Positions 32,201 to 40,800 of a DNA stretch of 64,000 nt are shown one piece after another (the first letter of the stretch is position 1; every line of letters starts with the position of its first letter). The stretch covers positions 15,730,834 to 15,794,833 of the forward strand of contig CM067299.1 of the NCBI GenBank assembly GCA_034231615.1, in the 5' to 3' direction. The position numbers and the translations under genes are program-made. A model generated the notes under the pieces. It had not been told where the DNA came from, ran no database searches, and worked only from the letters and a program-made list of their open reading frames with translations. The DNA is from Meghimatium bilineatum (taxonomy: Eukaryota > Mollusca > Gastropoda > Stylommatophora > Philomycidae).

Positions 32201-33653
32201 TGACTTGATCATCTGTGTTTTCTGATGGCAGGTGATTGGTACATCTGGTTGGTCTTCGGCAAGCACATTCCTTAGCCAGTTGGTCTGCTTTTTCATTTCC
32301 TGGTATTCCACAGTGAGAGTATCTACTGCATAGTTACCCTATACTGGTAAGACAATTCATTAAGTAGTTTTTGTTAGTCTGTTAGATTTCCAGACTGTAG
32401 AGCTTGAAGCACTAAATTTGCGTCTGTCAGGAATACCACGGACTGTGTGCCATGGTTGGAGTTCAGCAGTTTTTCAGTTGTCACCCTAATTGCCTGGATT
32501 TCTGCATCATAATTATTACAGAATTTCCCTGTTGGTGTTCTGGTCTTGTCTCTAGATTTGTGTGGATATCCTATATACACCTGCACCTCCATTCCTCACT
32601 GCATTCTGTGCTGACCCATCTGGGTCATATACTATGACCCGTATGTCTTGTGGATATTCCAGGAAATTGAGGGTGACTGTCCTTCGTTGCACACTGTTCT
32701 CATACATAACGTAAGTTCTCACCGTAATTTAGTTGTATATATAAAGAGTGACTCACATGTAGGTCTAAACTGAACCATCTGATCTTATATAACTAGCCTC
32801 ACCTGTAGGCTTCGTCTTCTTCTTCAGCATTCATTCTCTAACGCTTGCTGGATCTCTCTTTTAGCAGGATCATTGTCCTACTAGATTTCCAGCAGGATGT
32901 AATCCAGAGAACGGATATGCGTTGTGTTGGAAATGCGTTTTATTTGCGCCAATGGCCCGATACATCCGTCTTCGGCGAAACCTCTAGGTCTAAACTTGAA
33001 TAACCTGATCCTATATAACTAGACTCACTTGTAGATATAAGCGTGAATCACCTGTACTGTTTAACTGGACTCACCTGTAGACATAAATGTGATACCACTG
33101 TACTGTTTAACTAGACTCACCTGTAGACATAAACGTGAATCACCTGTACTTTTTAACTTGACTCACCTGTAGGTATAAGAGTCCTGAGAGTTATAAAAGC
33201 TGTATTAACACTGTGGGTACGATCCCTTTCACGAGCATTTGCAGAACATCTAGGCTTGGGATAGTGTCCGGCTGTGTCAGACTGGTCCCTGTCGTCCCAT
33301 ATTTCTGCAGCAGAACCAACGTTGCTCATATTGTATTTTTGTTCTAGTAAATTTTGCCTTTGTTGAGACTGTCGTTGACTGAAGTTTTTACTGTATTTAC
33401 TCGTCTTATCGGTGTTACTACTAACACAGTTGCTACTCAAAGAAATTCTTCTATCTTTATCACCGTTTGAAACGTGACCCTCGCCGCTGTTTCTGCTGTT
33501 TAGGTTGATAAACTCTGTGTGTTCTGGCGTTGATAAGGATTCAAACGTGGACGAACAACCCTTGTTTCCTAAGATGTGAACTTTATTGTCATAACGAGAT
33601 TTCGTTTTTTTCCTAAATTTTGTGTCTGGGCACTGATTTCGGTCGTCACCCAT
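26049..33653 (-). CDS. SCX/TCF15-like: Scleraxis/paraxis-family bHLH transcription factor, two exons: join(33653..33167, 26269..26049)
   Basis: A 235-residue nuclear DNA-binding protein expected to dimerise with an E protein and bind E-boxes (CANNTG); relatives act in mesoderm, tendon and muscle development. The two exons join at a phase-1 GT-AG intron, so G plus AA makes Glu163. The bHLH domain runs from about residue 135 to 190: basic region and helix 1 contain [15 protein letters not shown], the loop reads LIPT-EPADRK, and helix 2 contains [17 protein letters not shown]. After it come QPC (198-200) and CTFCLS (220-225), both conserved C-terminal marks of scleraxis and TCF15. The N-terminal 130 residues are polar, rich in Ser, Asn, Lys and Gln, and not recognisable. 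Length is close to vertebrate SCX and TCF15 (about 200). No in-frame stop lies inside either exon. Scleraxis and paraxis are hard to tell apart here, so the ortholog name is open. The family call is secure. Confidence 0.95.
26461..27232. repeat. Minisatellite, 43-bp unit, about 18 copies (intronic)
   Basis: Unit ctctcaggttgacctatctt plus catatagttagtgcaagatttaa in two parts. Variants (tta/ctc; ataaag/atatag) recur in blocks. It starts about 190 bp upstream of the exon 2 acceptor. Confidence 0.95.
27325..27680. repeat. Minisatellite, 42-bp unit, 8 copies (intronic)
   Basis: Unit gaccgattacatcgacagta plus gaccatcaaataatgtaggtct. As 42 is a multiple of three, it stays open in several frames (plus strand: [14 protein letters not shown]). 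Confidence 0.95.
27760..28085. repeat. Degenerate repeat, about 37-bp unit (intronic)
   Basis: Recurring cataaaataatataaata with cttgtag..t.a..agacac. It grades into the next array. Confidence 0.8.
28085..28265. repeat. Minisatellite, 22-bp unit, 8 copies (intronic)
   Basis: Unit gataaatacttgtaacatcg plus tc. Copies are nearly perfect. Confidence 0.95.
28455..28535 (-). repeat. Dispersed repeat, family E (intronic)
   Basis: The minus strand reads caggatgtagccataaacac ... tagtgatttttcttggcaat, as in the copies at 33725 and 50595. Confidence 0.6.
28741..29212 (+). mobile_element. LINE C-terminal fragment in the intron, antisense to the bHLH gene
   Basis: Frame 28764-28997 reads [32 protein letters not shown], and then a shifted [15 protein letters not shown]-like tail. 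The end [16 protein letters not shown] matches the fragment ending near 3048. Confidence 0.75.
29215..29545. other. No gene recognised (intron)
   Basis: 29205-29265 is a short acagaacagaac-type simple repeat. The rest shows nothing recognisable. Confidence 0.45.
29546..29703. repeat. Minisatellite, 58-bp unit, 2.7 copies (intronic)
   Basis: Unit gtcatcagcataaacaaata through aaacagctattttactt. Copies are nearly identical. Confidence 0.93.
29705..30560. other. No gene recognised (intron)
   Basis: 30130-30250 on the minus strand weakly resembles a LINE C-terminal basic segment ([19 protein letters not shown]), but the match is too short to call. Confidence 0.35.
30565..30728. repeat. Minisatellite, 42-bp unit, 4 copies (intronic)
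   Basis: Unit cagtttgtggcgaggagatt plus agtgtaatagtccaacagtct. Confidence 0.93.
30740..31145 (-). mobile_element. LINE C-terminal fragment (same family as 11350-12262), intronic
   Basis: The minus strand begins past the RT region with IDAFEM-like and [11 protein letters not shown]-like words, then [19 protein letters not shown], and closes with a form of AANLRCGD near 30780. Frames are broken. Same orientation as the host gene. Confidence 0.75.
31264..31400. repeat. Dispersed repeat, family G (intronic)
   Basis: Matches 16253-16410: ctgtacgataccac, ttatctgaaacagttc, ctggtgaccatagtcc, gatgaaattcgtatcag. Confidence 0.65.
31485..31565. repeat. Minisatellite, 18-bp unit, 4-5 copies (intronic)
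   Basis: Unit gactcactaacggaactt. Confidence 0.9.
31848..32715 (-). mobile_element. 5'-truncated, decayed copy of the intact LINE family (intronic)
   Basis: Covers RNase H and the C-terminus. [20 protein letters not shown] and [18 protein letters not shown] match the intact LINE almost residue for residue, as do CTCEQAAQS and the 3' end acatgtttcaagtgaacgaa. Several frame breaks separate the pieces. In the zinc-like tail the second Cys-Gly is Cys-Glu. It interrupts the older CACCTG-containing repeat. Confidence 0.88.
32815..32990 (-). mobile_element. SINE family A copy (intronic)
   Basis: The minus strand runs from accgaagacggatgtatcgg to a gaatgaatgctgaagaagaa end. Inserted in the older CACCTG repeat between the LINE copy and exon 1. 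Confidence 0.82.
33000..33172. repeat. 46-bp minisatellite at the exon 1/intron 1 border, rich in CACCTG E-boxes
   Basis: About four units, each with two half-units of the type actcacctgtag and aatcacctgtac. CACCTG occurs at 33049, 33072, 33118, 33141 and 33164. Degraded outliers of the same unit at 32745-32810 and 31735-31830 suggest an older, longer array later split by LINE and SINE insertions. Confidence 0.85.
33161..33172 (-). promoter_or_regulatory. Splice donor embedded in a 46-bp minisatellite
   Basis: The minus strand reads CTACAGGTGAGT, with the splice after the first G of GGTG. The same 13-base block (gactcacctgtag on the plus strand) recurs exactly at 33114-33126 and 33068-33080, 46 bp apart, giving two decoy donors just inside the intron. 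Confidence 0.85.
33167..33653 (-). CDS. SCX/TCF15-like: bHLH gene exon 1: start codon to mid-loop of the bHLH domain
   Basis: The exon holds 162 codons plus one base. The ATG at 33653-33651 has A at -3 and G at +4. A TAA codon lies directly before it in the same frame, so this is the first possible start in the exon. Residues 135-162 are the basic region and helix 1, with the Glu and Arg residues of the RERDR core that contact an E-box. Reading past the exon end gives only Gly-Glu-Ser-Ser and then a stop, as expected of intron sequence. Mild uncertainty: an upstream noncoding exon cannot be excluded. Confidence 0.95.
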
Positions 33654-33724
33654 TTAAGGGATCTGTTAAATCCCTCATGCAAGTCTGGTCTTCTTGGATA
33701 CCTTAGGAAATATAGAAAGTTTAT

Positions 33725-33815
33725 TTAAGAAAGCAATATCAGCATAATAAACGTAAATATTGCCCAGAAATTCACCACAGCAACAAAAATGCTGGGTTAA
33801 TCGCTACGTCCCTGG
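33725..33815 (-). repeat. Dispersed repeat, family E, just upstream of the bHLH start codon
   Basis: The minus strand reads agggacgtagcgattaaccc then agcatttttgttgctgtggt and gggcaatatttacgttta. It matches 50595-50690 closely. It lies about 70-160 bp before the ATG, so it is 5' UTR or proximal promoter. Confidence 0.65.
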
Positions 33816-33924
33816 ATATTCACCAACTATTTTAATGAAACAAATAACTATTTGCAATAACGATAGGAAGTATAAACACAAATATAAAACTGCAACATTG
33901 GACAACTATTAGAATTGCTTTTAT

Positions 33925-34110
33925 AGTGGTCAAGAAGTTAGAGTGCTGAATTTACACTCTCAAGTGACCGCTCTATCGTTCTGGTTCAGGAAATTGTCAA
34001 CCAAATTGTGCAATCGAATTCAATTAGTAAACAAGACGTCATGAACCGATATCGAACCCACGACTTTTTTCAGCACAATGTAAATATCTTAACCACCACG
34101 CCACATAGAT
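33925..34110. mobile_element. tRNA-like SINE pieces, inverted pair, upstream of the bHLH gene
   Basis: 34030-34110 on the minus strand has a box-A-like tggcgtggtggttaag and a box-B-like gggttcgatatc, about 40 bp apart. 33925-33990 on the plus strand is a looser tRNA-like piece (gtggtcaagaagttagag, tggttcagg). Neither folds into an acceptable tRNA by eye, so they are read as SINE heads, not genes. Confidence 0.5.
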
Positions 34111-34144
34111 CCCCAACATCTGGAGCTTTAATCCAATATCTACC

Positions 34145-34850
34145 AATTCTTATTTCTGTACCATGTGTACCTTCTTTCTGTACCATATTTACCTTCTCTA
34201 CCATTTGTACTTTTTTATGTACCATCTGTACCTTCCTTCTGTACAGTCTATCTGTACCATGTGTACTTTCTTTCTATACCATGTCTACTCTCTCAACCTC
34301 CTTTCTGTACCAAGTGTACTTTCTGTATCTTCTTTCTGTACCATGTGTACTTTCTGTACCTTTGTTTTGTACCATGTTTACTTTCTGTACCTTGTTTCTG
34401 CACCAAGTGTTGTTTATTTGTGTGCCATGTGTACCTTCTTTCTGTACCATGTGTACTTTCTTTCTGTAATTGTGTACCTTCTATCTGTACCATGTGTACC
34501 TTCCTTCTGTACCTTCTATCTGTACCATGTGTACCTTCTTTCTGTACGAGATATACTTACTGTACCTTCCTTCTTTACCACGTATACGTTCTGTACCTTC
34601 TTTTTGTACCATGTGTACTTTCTCAACCTTCTTTCTGTAACAAGTGTACTTTCTATATCTTCTTTCTGTACCATATGTACTTTCTGTACCTTATTTCTAT
34701 ACCAGGTGTATTTTCTGTAACTTCGTTTTGTACCATGTTTACTTTATGTACCTTCTTTCTGTACCAGGTGTACCATCTTTCTGTGCGAATTATACTTTGT
34801 GTACCTTCTTTCTGTACTAGGTGTACCTTCTGTATCTTCTCTCTGCGCCA
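34145..34850. repeat. Pyrimidine-rich minisatellite upstream of the bHLH gene
   Basis: Repeats of ttctgtaccatgtgtacttt and tctgtaccttctttctgta, about 20-50 bp, variable. Long open frames on both strands here come from repeat composition only. Confidence 0.9.
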
Positions 34851-34944
34851 TTTGCACTTACTAAAAAAATAATTATGTTTCATAAAAATACAAGAACAGT
34901 TATATAACAAAGAGAGGGAAAGTGAAAACACCTCTTACAGTAAA

Positions 34945-35220
34945 GGTAAGGTAAAGGTAATCAGAGTTATGAACCAGGGTGATAACACACAGCTTCCCAT
35001 CAGTGCTCAGCTGCCTAGTCAGTAATGACCAGAAATTGTGTGTCTATCGTCGCCATTAGTTCATTAGCGATGGCACCATCCCTCGACCTTCGTAGATCAT
35101 GTGCCCTAGTACCCTACTGCCTAGTGGGTAAGTCAACAGCCTGAGTCTGATGATCGTCGGCCGAATGACTCCATCACACTAACGCAGCTCCTTAAAACTA
35201 CTGCGTCATTAGATAATGAT
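34945..35220 (-). mobile_element. SINE-like element with (TTACCT)n tail, probable
   Basis: The minus strand ends in tgattacctttaccttacct, a simple tail. The body is moderately GC-rich, with ggctgttgacttacccacta. No second copy was found in the window. Confidence 0.45.
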
Positions 35221-35412
35221 AAGTAAACTATTTAACCACAAATTGTATGTCGATTTCAAATATTGACCACAAACAAATTGTATGTTTGTTTCCGTTCTTA
35301 TTAATTACGAACAATGTAGCTCCTTTTTTCTATGTACAATGTAGAGGTTTCTCTGGAAATCTCTGTAATACCTAGAAGACGTCAACTCTCTGAGAAAGTT
35401 CTCAGAGAACTT

Positions 35413-35560
35413 TGTGTGTGTATGTGTGTGTGTGTGTGTGCCTATATGTGTTTCGTGATATTAGCAAAACGCCATTACCTTTTTTAACGCTTCTTCATAT
35501 AGGGTGTGTATGTGTGTGTGTGTATGTGTGTGTATGTGTGAGTGTGTGTGTGTGTATCTA
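35413..35560. repeat. Two (TG)n microsatellites
   Basis: Runs at 35413-35440 and 35503-35558, interrupted by TATG variants. Confidence 0.9.
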
Positions 35561-35629
35561 GTGGATGTGCTTCATCAATTTGTGCATCAACCCGTTCTGT
35601 GATATCATTGTTGGACATGCTCGTGTGTT

Positions 35630-35895
35630 TCCGAAGACGAAATAGGAGCACAGAATAGCAACACTGTTTGCTTCCATACATGTCGTAAGAGGCGACTAAG
35701 GAGGTTATGGGAAATGGTAGCTGTTCAATCCCAACTAGGATCATGTGACCTAGAAGTCTCGATAAAAGTCGGGTATGTCAGGTCAAAAGACACAGATATC
35801 GCAGAAAAGCTGTAAGCCATGACACAACGCATTCCGTTCTACAGACTGCATTCTGTTAACCTGGTTGAGTTCAAGAGCGAACGAAGAAAAATACA
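35630..35895 (+). mobile_element. SINE family B copy
   Basis: Contains cgaaataggagcacagaata, gtcgtaagaggcgactaagg, gtcaggtcaaaagacacaga and the end gttcaagagcgaacgaagaa. Confidence 0.82.
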
Positions 35896-35899
35896 AATG

Positions 35900-37125
35900 T
35901 TGGAATAGTTGTAAAATTGAGATACAAATATTACTAGTAATTATTATTACAAATTATTACACGAAAAATGTAATACAACGATAATCGTAAAATATTACTG
36001 GTGTGGACAATAAGCCTGGGTTTATATTTTTGGACAACAATCGGTTTTTATTTAGTATTAACAAATCTTACTTATACTGTCAAAATAATAAATATATTAA
36101 CTTTCGAGCGCAGTTTACATATATCATTTCTGATTATTATAGCCAAAGAGCTTTGCATTAGAAGTACGATGTTGGGTAATTACTGACGTTTGGATAATTT
36201 GACTGACAATTTGATTTGGATAATCATTTTTGTAGAAAATTGGCACAATTCAGGACAAAGATGGCTTCACGTGAAACTAGGAATGTTTTAAGAAGTAGAA
36301 TTGTCATGGATCAGCAGCAGGTACAAATAGAAGAAATAATGTCATACTTATCTGCTAGTGATTAACTCTTTCATGACGTGCACGAACAATTTCTCTCTAG
36401 AATTTTACATATAAACTTTGCAAACTTTGTATGGAGATATTTTATTAAAGTTATACATTTTAAACTATTAATGATATATTAATACAAGTCAGTACTTGTC
36501 TTAATAGCCTAAACAGCTAGGTTCTGATCCACCAATTTTGAGAAATACTTCATAGGAGTGGATTTCCAAAAATTTGAATTTGAAAATCTGATGATCATTT
36601 TTGTCCAATATTTAGACAATCATAACTTCAAACTTGTCAGTAATACAGAAAAAAACTAGAATCTAGCTATATTATTGATATACTTTAACTCCAGATATCA
36701 CAACTCTCATAAACACACTTCATAAAACGTGTTACTAAAACCACCATATACATTTTGTTACATCATATTTACCGCATATTAAATCATATTAAATCATATT
36801 AAATCATATTAAATATTAATTTGAGAATAATAGTTTCAAAATTCGAGTGGGATATTTCAAAGCATATTATATCACAGTAAAATGTAGTACCTTCCGTACC
36901 AGTATTCCAAATATTAAATACATATCTTAATGTTTAGCTGGTCATTCATCACAATCAAAATAGTACCCCCACTCCCCTGCTAGGACAACCTCGTGAACAA
37001 TCGATATAAGAAATAATTAGTACAGGAAAATGAAGCGTTAATTAATTATTGAACAGTAAATTATAATTATAAACAATTATTGATGACAGGAAATAATTTG
37101 TACAAAATATGATTTTTTACGTCTT
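35900..37125. other. AT-rich stretch, no gene recognised
   Basis: Holds a 34-codon frame at 36261-36365, described under findings, and three to four copies of ttaaatcata at 36777-36812. Otherwise nothing recognisable. Confidence 0.45.
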
Positions 37126-37129
37126 GCTA

Positions 37130-37430
37130 GATGGTCTTCTTCTTCTTCTTCTTCTTCTGCGTTCGTTCTCAAACTCCCGCAGATTAGCAGGATGTAGTCC
37201 GAATACGGAATTCGTTGTGGTTTACAGCATTGCTACGATATCTGCGCCATTCGGCCTGACACATCCGACTTCAGTGTGGCTTTGGTCACTGACCCTGTAT
37301 GGGATGGGACAGCCAACTCCATCCCATAAACTCCGTACTCACCTTTTACGACATACGTGGAAGGTAAACAGTGTTGCTATTCTTTGCTCCCCTTTCGGGG
37401 CCCCACCAACACAAGGGCGACTAGATGGTC
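37130..37430 (-). mobile_element. SINE family B copy with (GAA)n tail
   Basis: The plus strand starts with a (CTT)7 run at 37138-37158, then ctgcgttcgttctcaaactc and tgcgccattcggcctgacac. Nearly full length and well preserved. Confidence 0.87.
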
Positions 37431-37569
37431 AGAAAATAAGGTCGATGTAAAATTTCAAATGTACAATGAAGCACTCAAATTGCAACTTCTCTCGTGACTG
37501 ATTTTGTCGAGTTTGGAGATGCAAATGATTTTCTTCTATGTTTTTTTTTGTTTTTCTAACTGTTCTCTC

Positions 37570-37800
37570 AGTGCCCTTTCAGATTATTGGTTGCCTCAGC
37601 ATAACGAGGCGCTACATGCTGTACAATCATCAGCTAGTTATTTCCAAGGTTGTTGAACAAATAACCTGATATCTATGTTATGCTGTGCCTCTTTGTCATC
37701 CACTGATGAGAGCTTTCTAAAGGCAATTTCTTTTGGAATGCGATCAATTGACATTCATTTCACATGGCCAAACCATCTCAGAATCAATGTCTGAGAGTCG
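37570..37800 (-). mobile_element. LINE C-terminal fragment
   Basis: The minus strand reads LRWFGHVKRMSIDRIPKEIA then FRKLSSVDDKEAQ, the typical C-terminal block of another LINE lineage. The intact LINE inserted next to it. Confidence 0.65.
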
Positions 37801-37865
37801 AGTAGAGCTGTGGTATATTAATAGGATGCAAGACTTCTGAGCTGGTGACCTTGTCCTTCCATCTT

Positions 37866-37877
37866 ATATTCAATAGT
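37866..37877. repeat. Left target-site duplication of the LINE
   Basis: The 12-mer atattcaatagt is repeated exactly at 41946-41957, just past the GAA tail. Confidence 0.88.
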
Positions 37878-40800
37878 CCCCATCGAGGCCAGAACCTTGA
37901 AGTGGTGATGGGGCTTAGTTCAGCCATCAGAGGCTGGAAACTAAGACTGGTCGGGCACTCCCACTCGAGCAGGACCATAGTCCGGCCCAAGTAAGCAGAG
38001 TGCTGAAGACGGAGGCAACCAGCCAAAAGGCGCACAGATAATCAGGTTGCCACGCATAAAACACAATGGAAACATGTCTGCATCTAATAAACGTTATGGT
38101 GCCTGCCCTGTGGCGGACGTTCAGGCAGGGACGGTGCCGGGCCCTATACCTCGAAAGGGCCCAACCTCAGTTACTGGAAGTCCTTCTCAATTGCCCCGAG
38201 GAGCCAGGAGGCAAGGGAATAGAGCTACTGGCCAAACAAACAAACGACCAATAAAAATAATGCACTGGAATGCTGAGGGTGTCAACAGTAAAAGAGATGG
38301 ATACAGCAAAAAATTGGAACTTGAAAATGTCCTCAGTGAAGAACAAGTTAATATATGCTGTATCCAAGAAACACACCTCAGCAGCGACATAGCCTTCAAA
38401 ATCAGAGGCTACCAGTGCTACCGATCTGACCGAAAAGACAGGCGAAAGGGTGGAATTCTGACACTAGTTAAAAACAATATCAGTGCATGTCAGCTGGAAG
38501 TATACATGGACGGGGCAGAATACCAGATGCTCCACCTAAAAACAGACAGTGCAGAATTCCATCTCCTGAACTACTACTGCCCAAATGATAAACCATTGGC
38601 ACTAGACACAATTCCAGACAAAGAAAGGCTTATGGTGTGTGGTGACTTCAACAGCCACTCTCAGAGCTGGGGCTACGATCATATCGACAAGAGAGGTGAG
38701 GAACTTGAGAGCTGGCAGGATGAAAATAATCTAATTCTTATTAACCAGCCAGCAGACTCACCAACCTTCTACTCGAGAGCATGGCACACCACCTCTACAC
38801 CAGACCTGGCATTCTACTCACCAGGCCTGGAATGGAACATCACACGTATCGTTGGAAAGCAGCTTGGGGGTAGTGACCACAGACCAGTATTTCTGGAAAT
38901 TCACAATGAATATACCAAGGACAGCAGCACGCTCACTAGGTGGAACTATAAGAGGGCAGACTGGAAAATGTACCAGCATTTAACCAGTGTTCTAGCTAAG
39001 GACATGAACTTGGACAAAGACATCAATAGAGCAGTGAGTGAATTTAATAGATGTATACTACATGCTGCTAGTAAGACCATACCCAGGGGGGCACGCAAAA
39101 ACTACAAACCCTACTGGAATGATGAACTGGAAAAGCTGCAAAATGAGATGGAAACATCTAGAAAGCAGGCTGAGAACAGACCTAGCCAAGAACATCACAA
39201 CAAATATCAGCAAACAAAGGCTAAATTTCAAAGAGCCAAGTTACAAGCCAGACGGAACAGCTGGAAAGAAAAAACAGAGTCGCTGAACCTAGAAAGAGAT
39301 ACTAGGAAATTATGGAAACTTGTAAAACAACTAAATGATGAAGGTACAGGGAGAAATACCAGGATCACACTTTATAAAGATAAAAACATTTTAACAGGTA
39401 AACATGCAGCTGATTACTTTGCAGATTCCTTTGCAGAAGACAATAACATCAAAGTCAGCCCAGACAAACAACAGGAGGTTCGAGAGAACCAGCAAAACAT
39501 TGGACAAGACGAACCTATACCTGAAGTCATGGAGGCACCAATCACAATGAGAGAACTGGAGCATGCAATATCCAAATTGAAAATGAAAAAGTCCCCTGGA
39601 GCTGATGGAGTGTCCAATGAAATGATTAGAAACCTGGGAATTGCAGCAAGAGCAAAGCTACTGCAGATCTTTAACACAAGCTGGTCCACGGGTAATGTAC
39701 CACAGGCGTGGAGAGAAGCAATAATGATACCACTCCTCAAATCAGGAAAAGATGGCAACACAGTCTCCAACTACAGGCCCATCAGCCTCACAAGCTGTCT
39801 ATGCAAAACAATGGAACGCATTATCAATCTTAGGATGCAGTGGTACCTAGAAAGTGAAAACCTTCTGGTATCACAGCAAGCAGGTTTCAGACAGCGCTAC
39901 TCTACTGAAGATCAGGCAACCTACCTCTCCCAAGAGATTGAGGATGCCTTCCAAGATAAGAAACTGGTACTAGCAGCATGGATAGACCTCAGGAAAGCAT
40001 TTGATAAGGTCTGGAAAGAAGGGCTCCTAAAAAAATTGCGAAATTGCAGGGTTAGCTCAAGAATGTATAAATGGGTAAAAGCATACCTGCATAATAGAAG
40101 AGCCAGGGTACAATTAGATGGTCGCAAGAGCAAGAAAGTTCTACTGCGTCATGGAGTCCCCCAGGGAGGAGTCCTGTCGCCCACACTTTTCTTGGTTTAC
40201 ATCAATGACCTAGTTGCTGAACTACCACACGGGATCAAAGTGGCAATGTATGCTGACGACCTGGTGATCTGGTGCACAGAAGAACATGCGACAGTGGCCA
40301 CTAAACAAATACAAAGAGCTATCGATGCCATAACCTTATGGGCTAATAGATGGTGTGTCAGCATTAACACAGATAAGTGCAGCACTACACTTTTCACCCT
40401 CTCACCAAAACAAAAAGCCGGTCATATCAAAATAGATGGAGAGCTCTTGAAAGAAGACAAACAACCCACATACCTCGGAGTTACTTTTGATGATAAACTG
40501 ACATGGAAGCAGCACATAAACAAAGCAACAACAAAAGCCAGGAGGAAGTTAGCTATCCTGAGAAAACTAAGTGGAACCACATGGGGAGCCAGTGGGAATA
40601 TACTCAGTAAAGTTTACCAGCAAGGCATAAGACCACACCTGGAATATGGTTCAGCTGCGTGGTGTCCTGCATCAAACACCACATTGCAAGATCTAGATAA
40701 AGTGCAAAACCAGGCACTTAGAATAATGTTGGGAGCAATGAAATCAACACCCATAGCAGAGATGCAGAAAATGGGAAGAATGCAAACACTTGGCGAACGC

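Larger units (their letters stand above)
26270..33166 (-). other. Intron 1 of the bHLH gene (6897 bp, phase 1)
   Basis: Donor ACAG|GTGAGT at 33170-33161, a textbook match to the U1 consensus. Acceptor TACAG at 26274-26270, behind a moderately pyrimidine-rich stretch. The intron is filled with minisatellites (26461-28265, 29546-29703, 30565-30728, 31485-31565, 33000-33172), three LINE fragments, one SINE and other dispersed repeats. No further exon was recognised inside it. Confidence 0.92.

Noticed and set aside
34030-34110. Possible tRNA gene on the minus strand
   Set aside because: Box A and B are present, but arms do not pair well and the 3' acceptor half is missing; more likely a SINE head.
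34008-34872. Cys- and Leu-rich frames of 153-235 codons, which might look like a secreted or membrane protein
   Set aside because: They come from a pyrimidine-rich array; two frames on the same strand are open at once.
38047-38073. Start of the LINE protein at TTG 38047
   Set aside because: The first ATG is at 38074 and catalytic domains begin well after it; TTG use cannot be shown from sequence alone.
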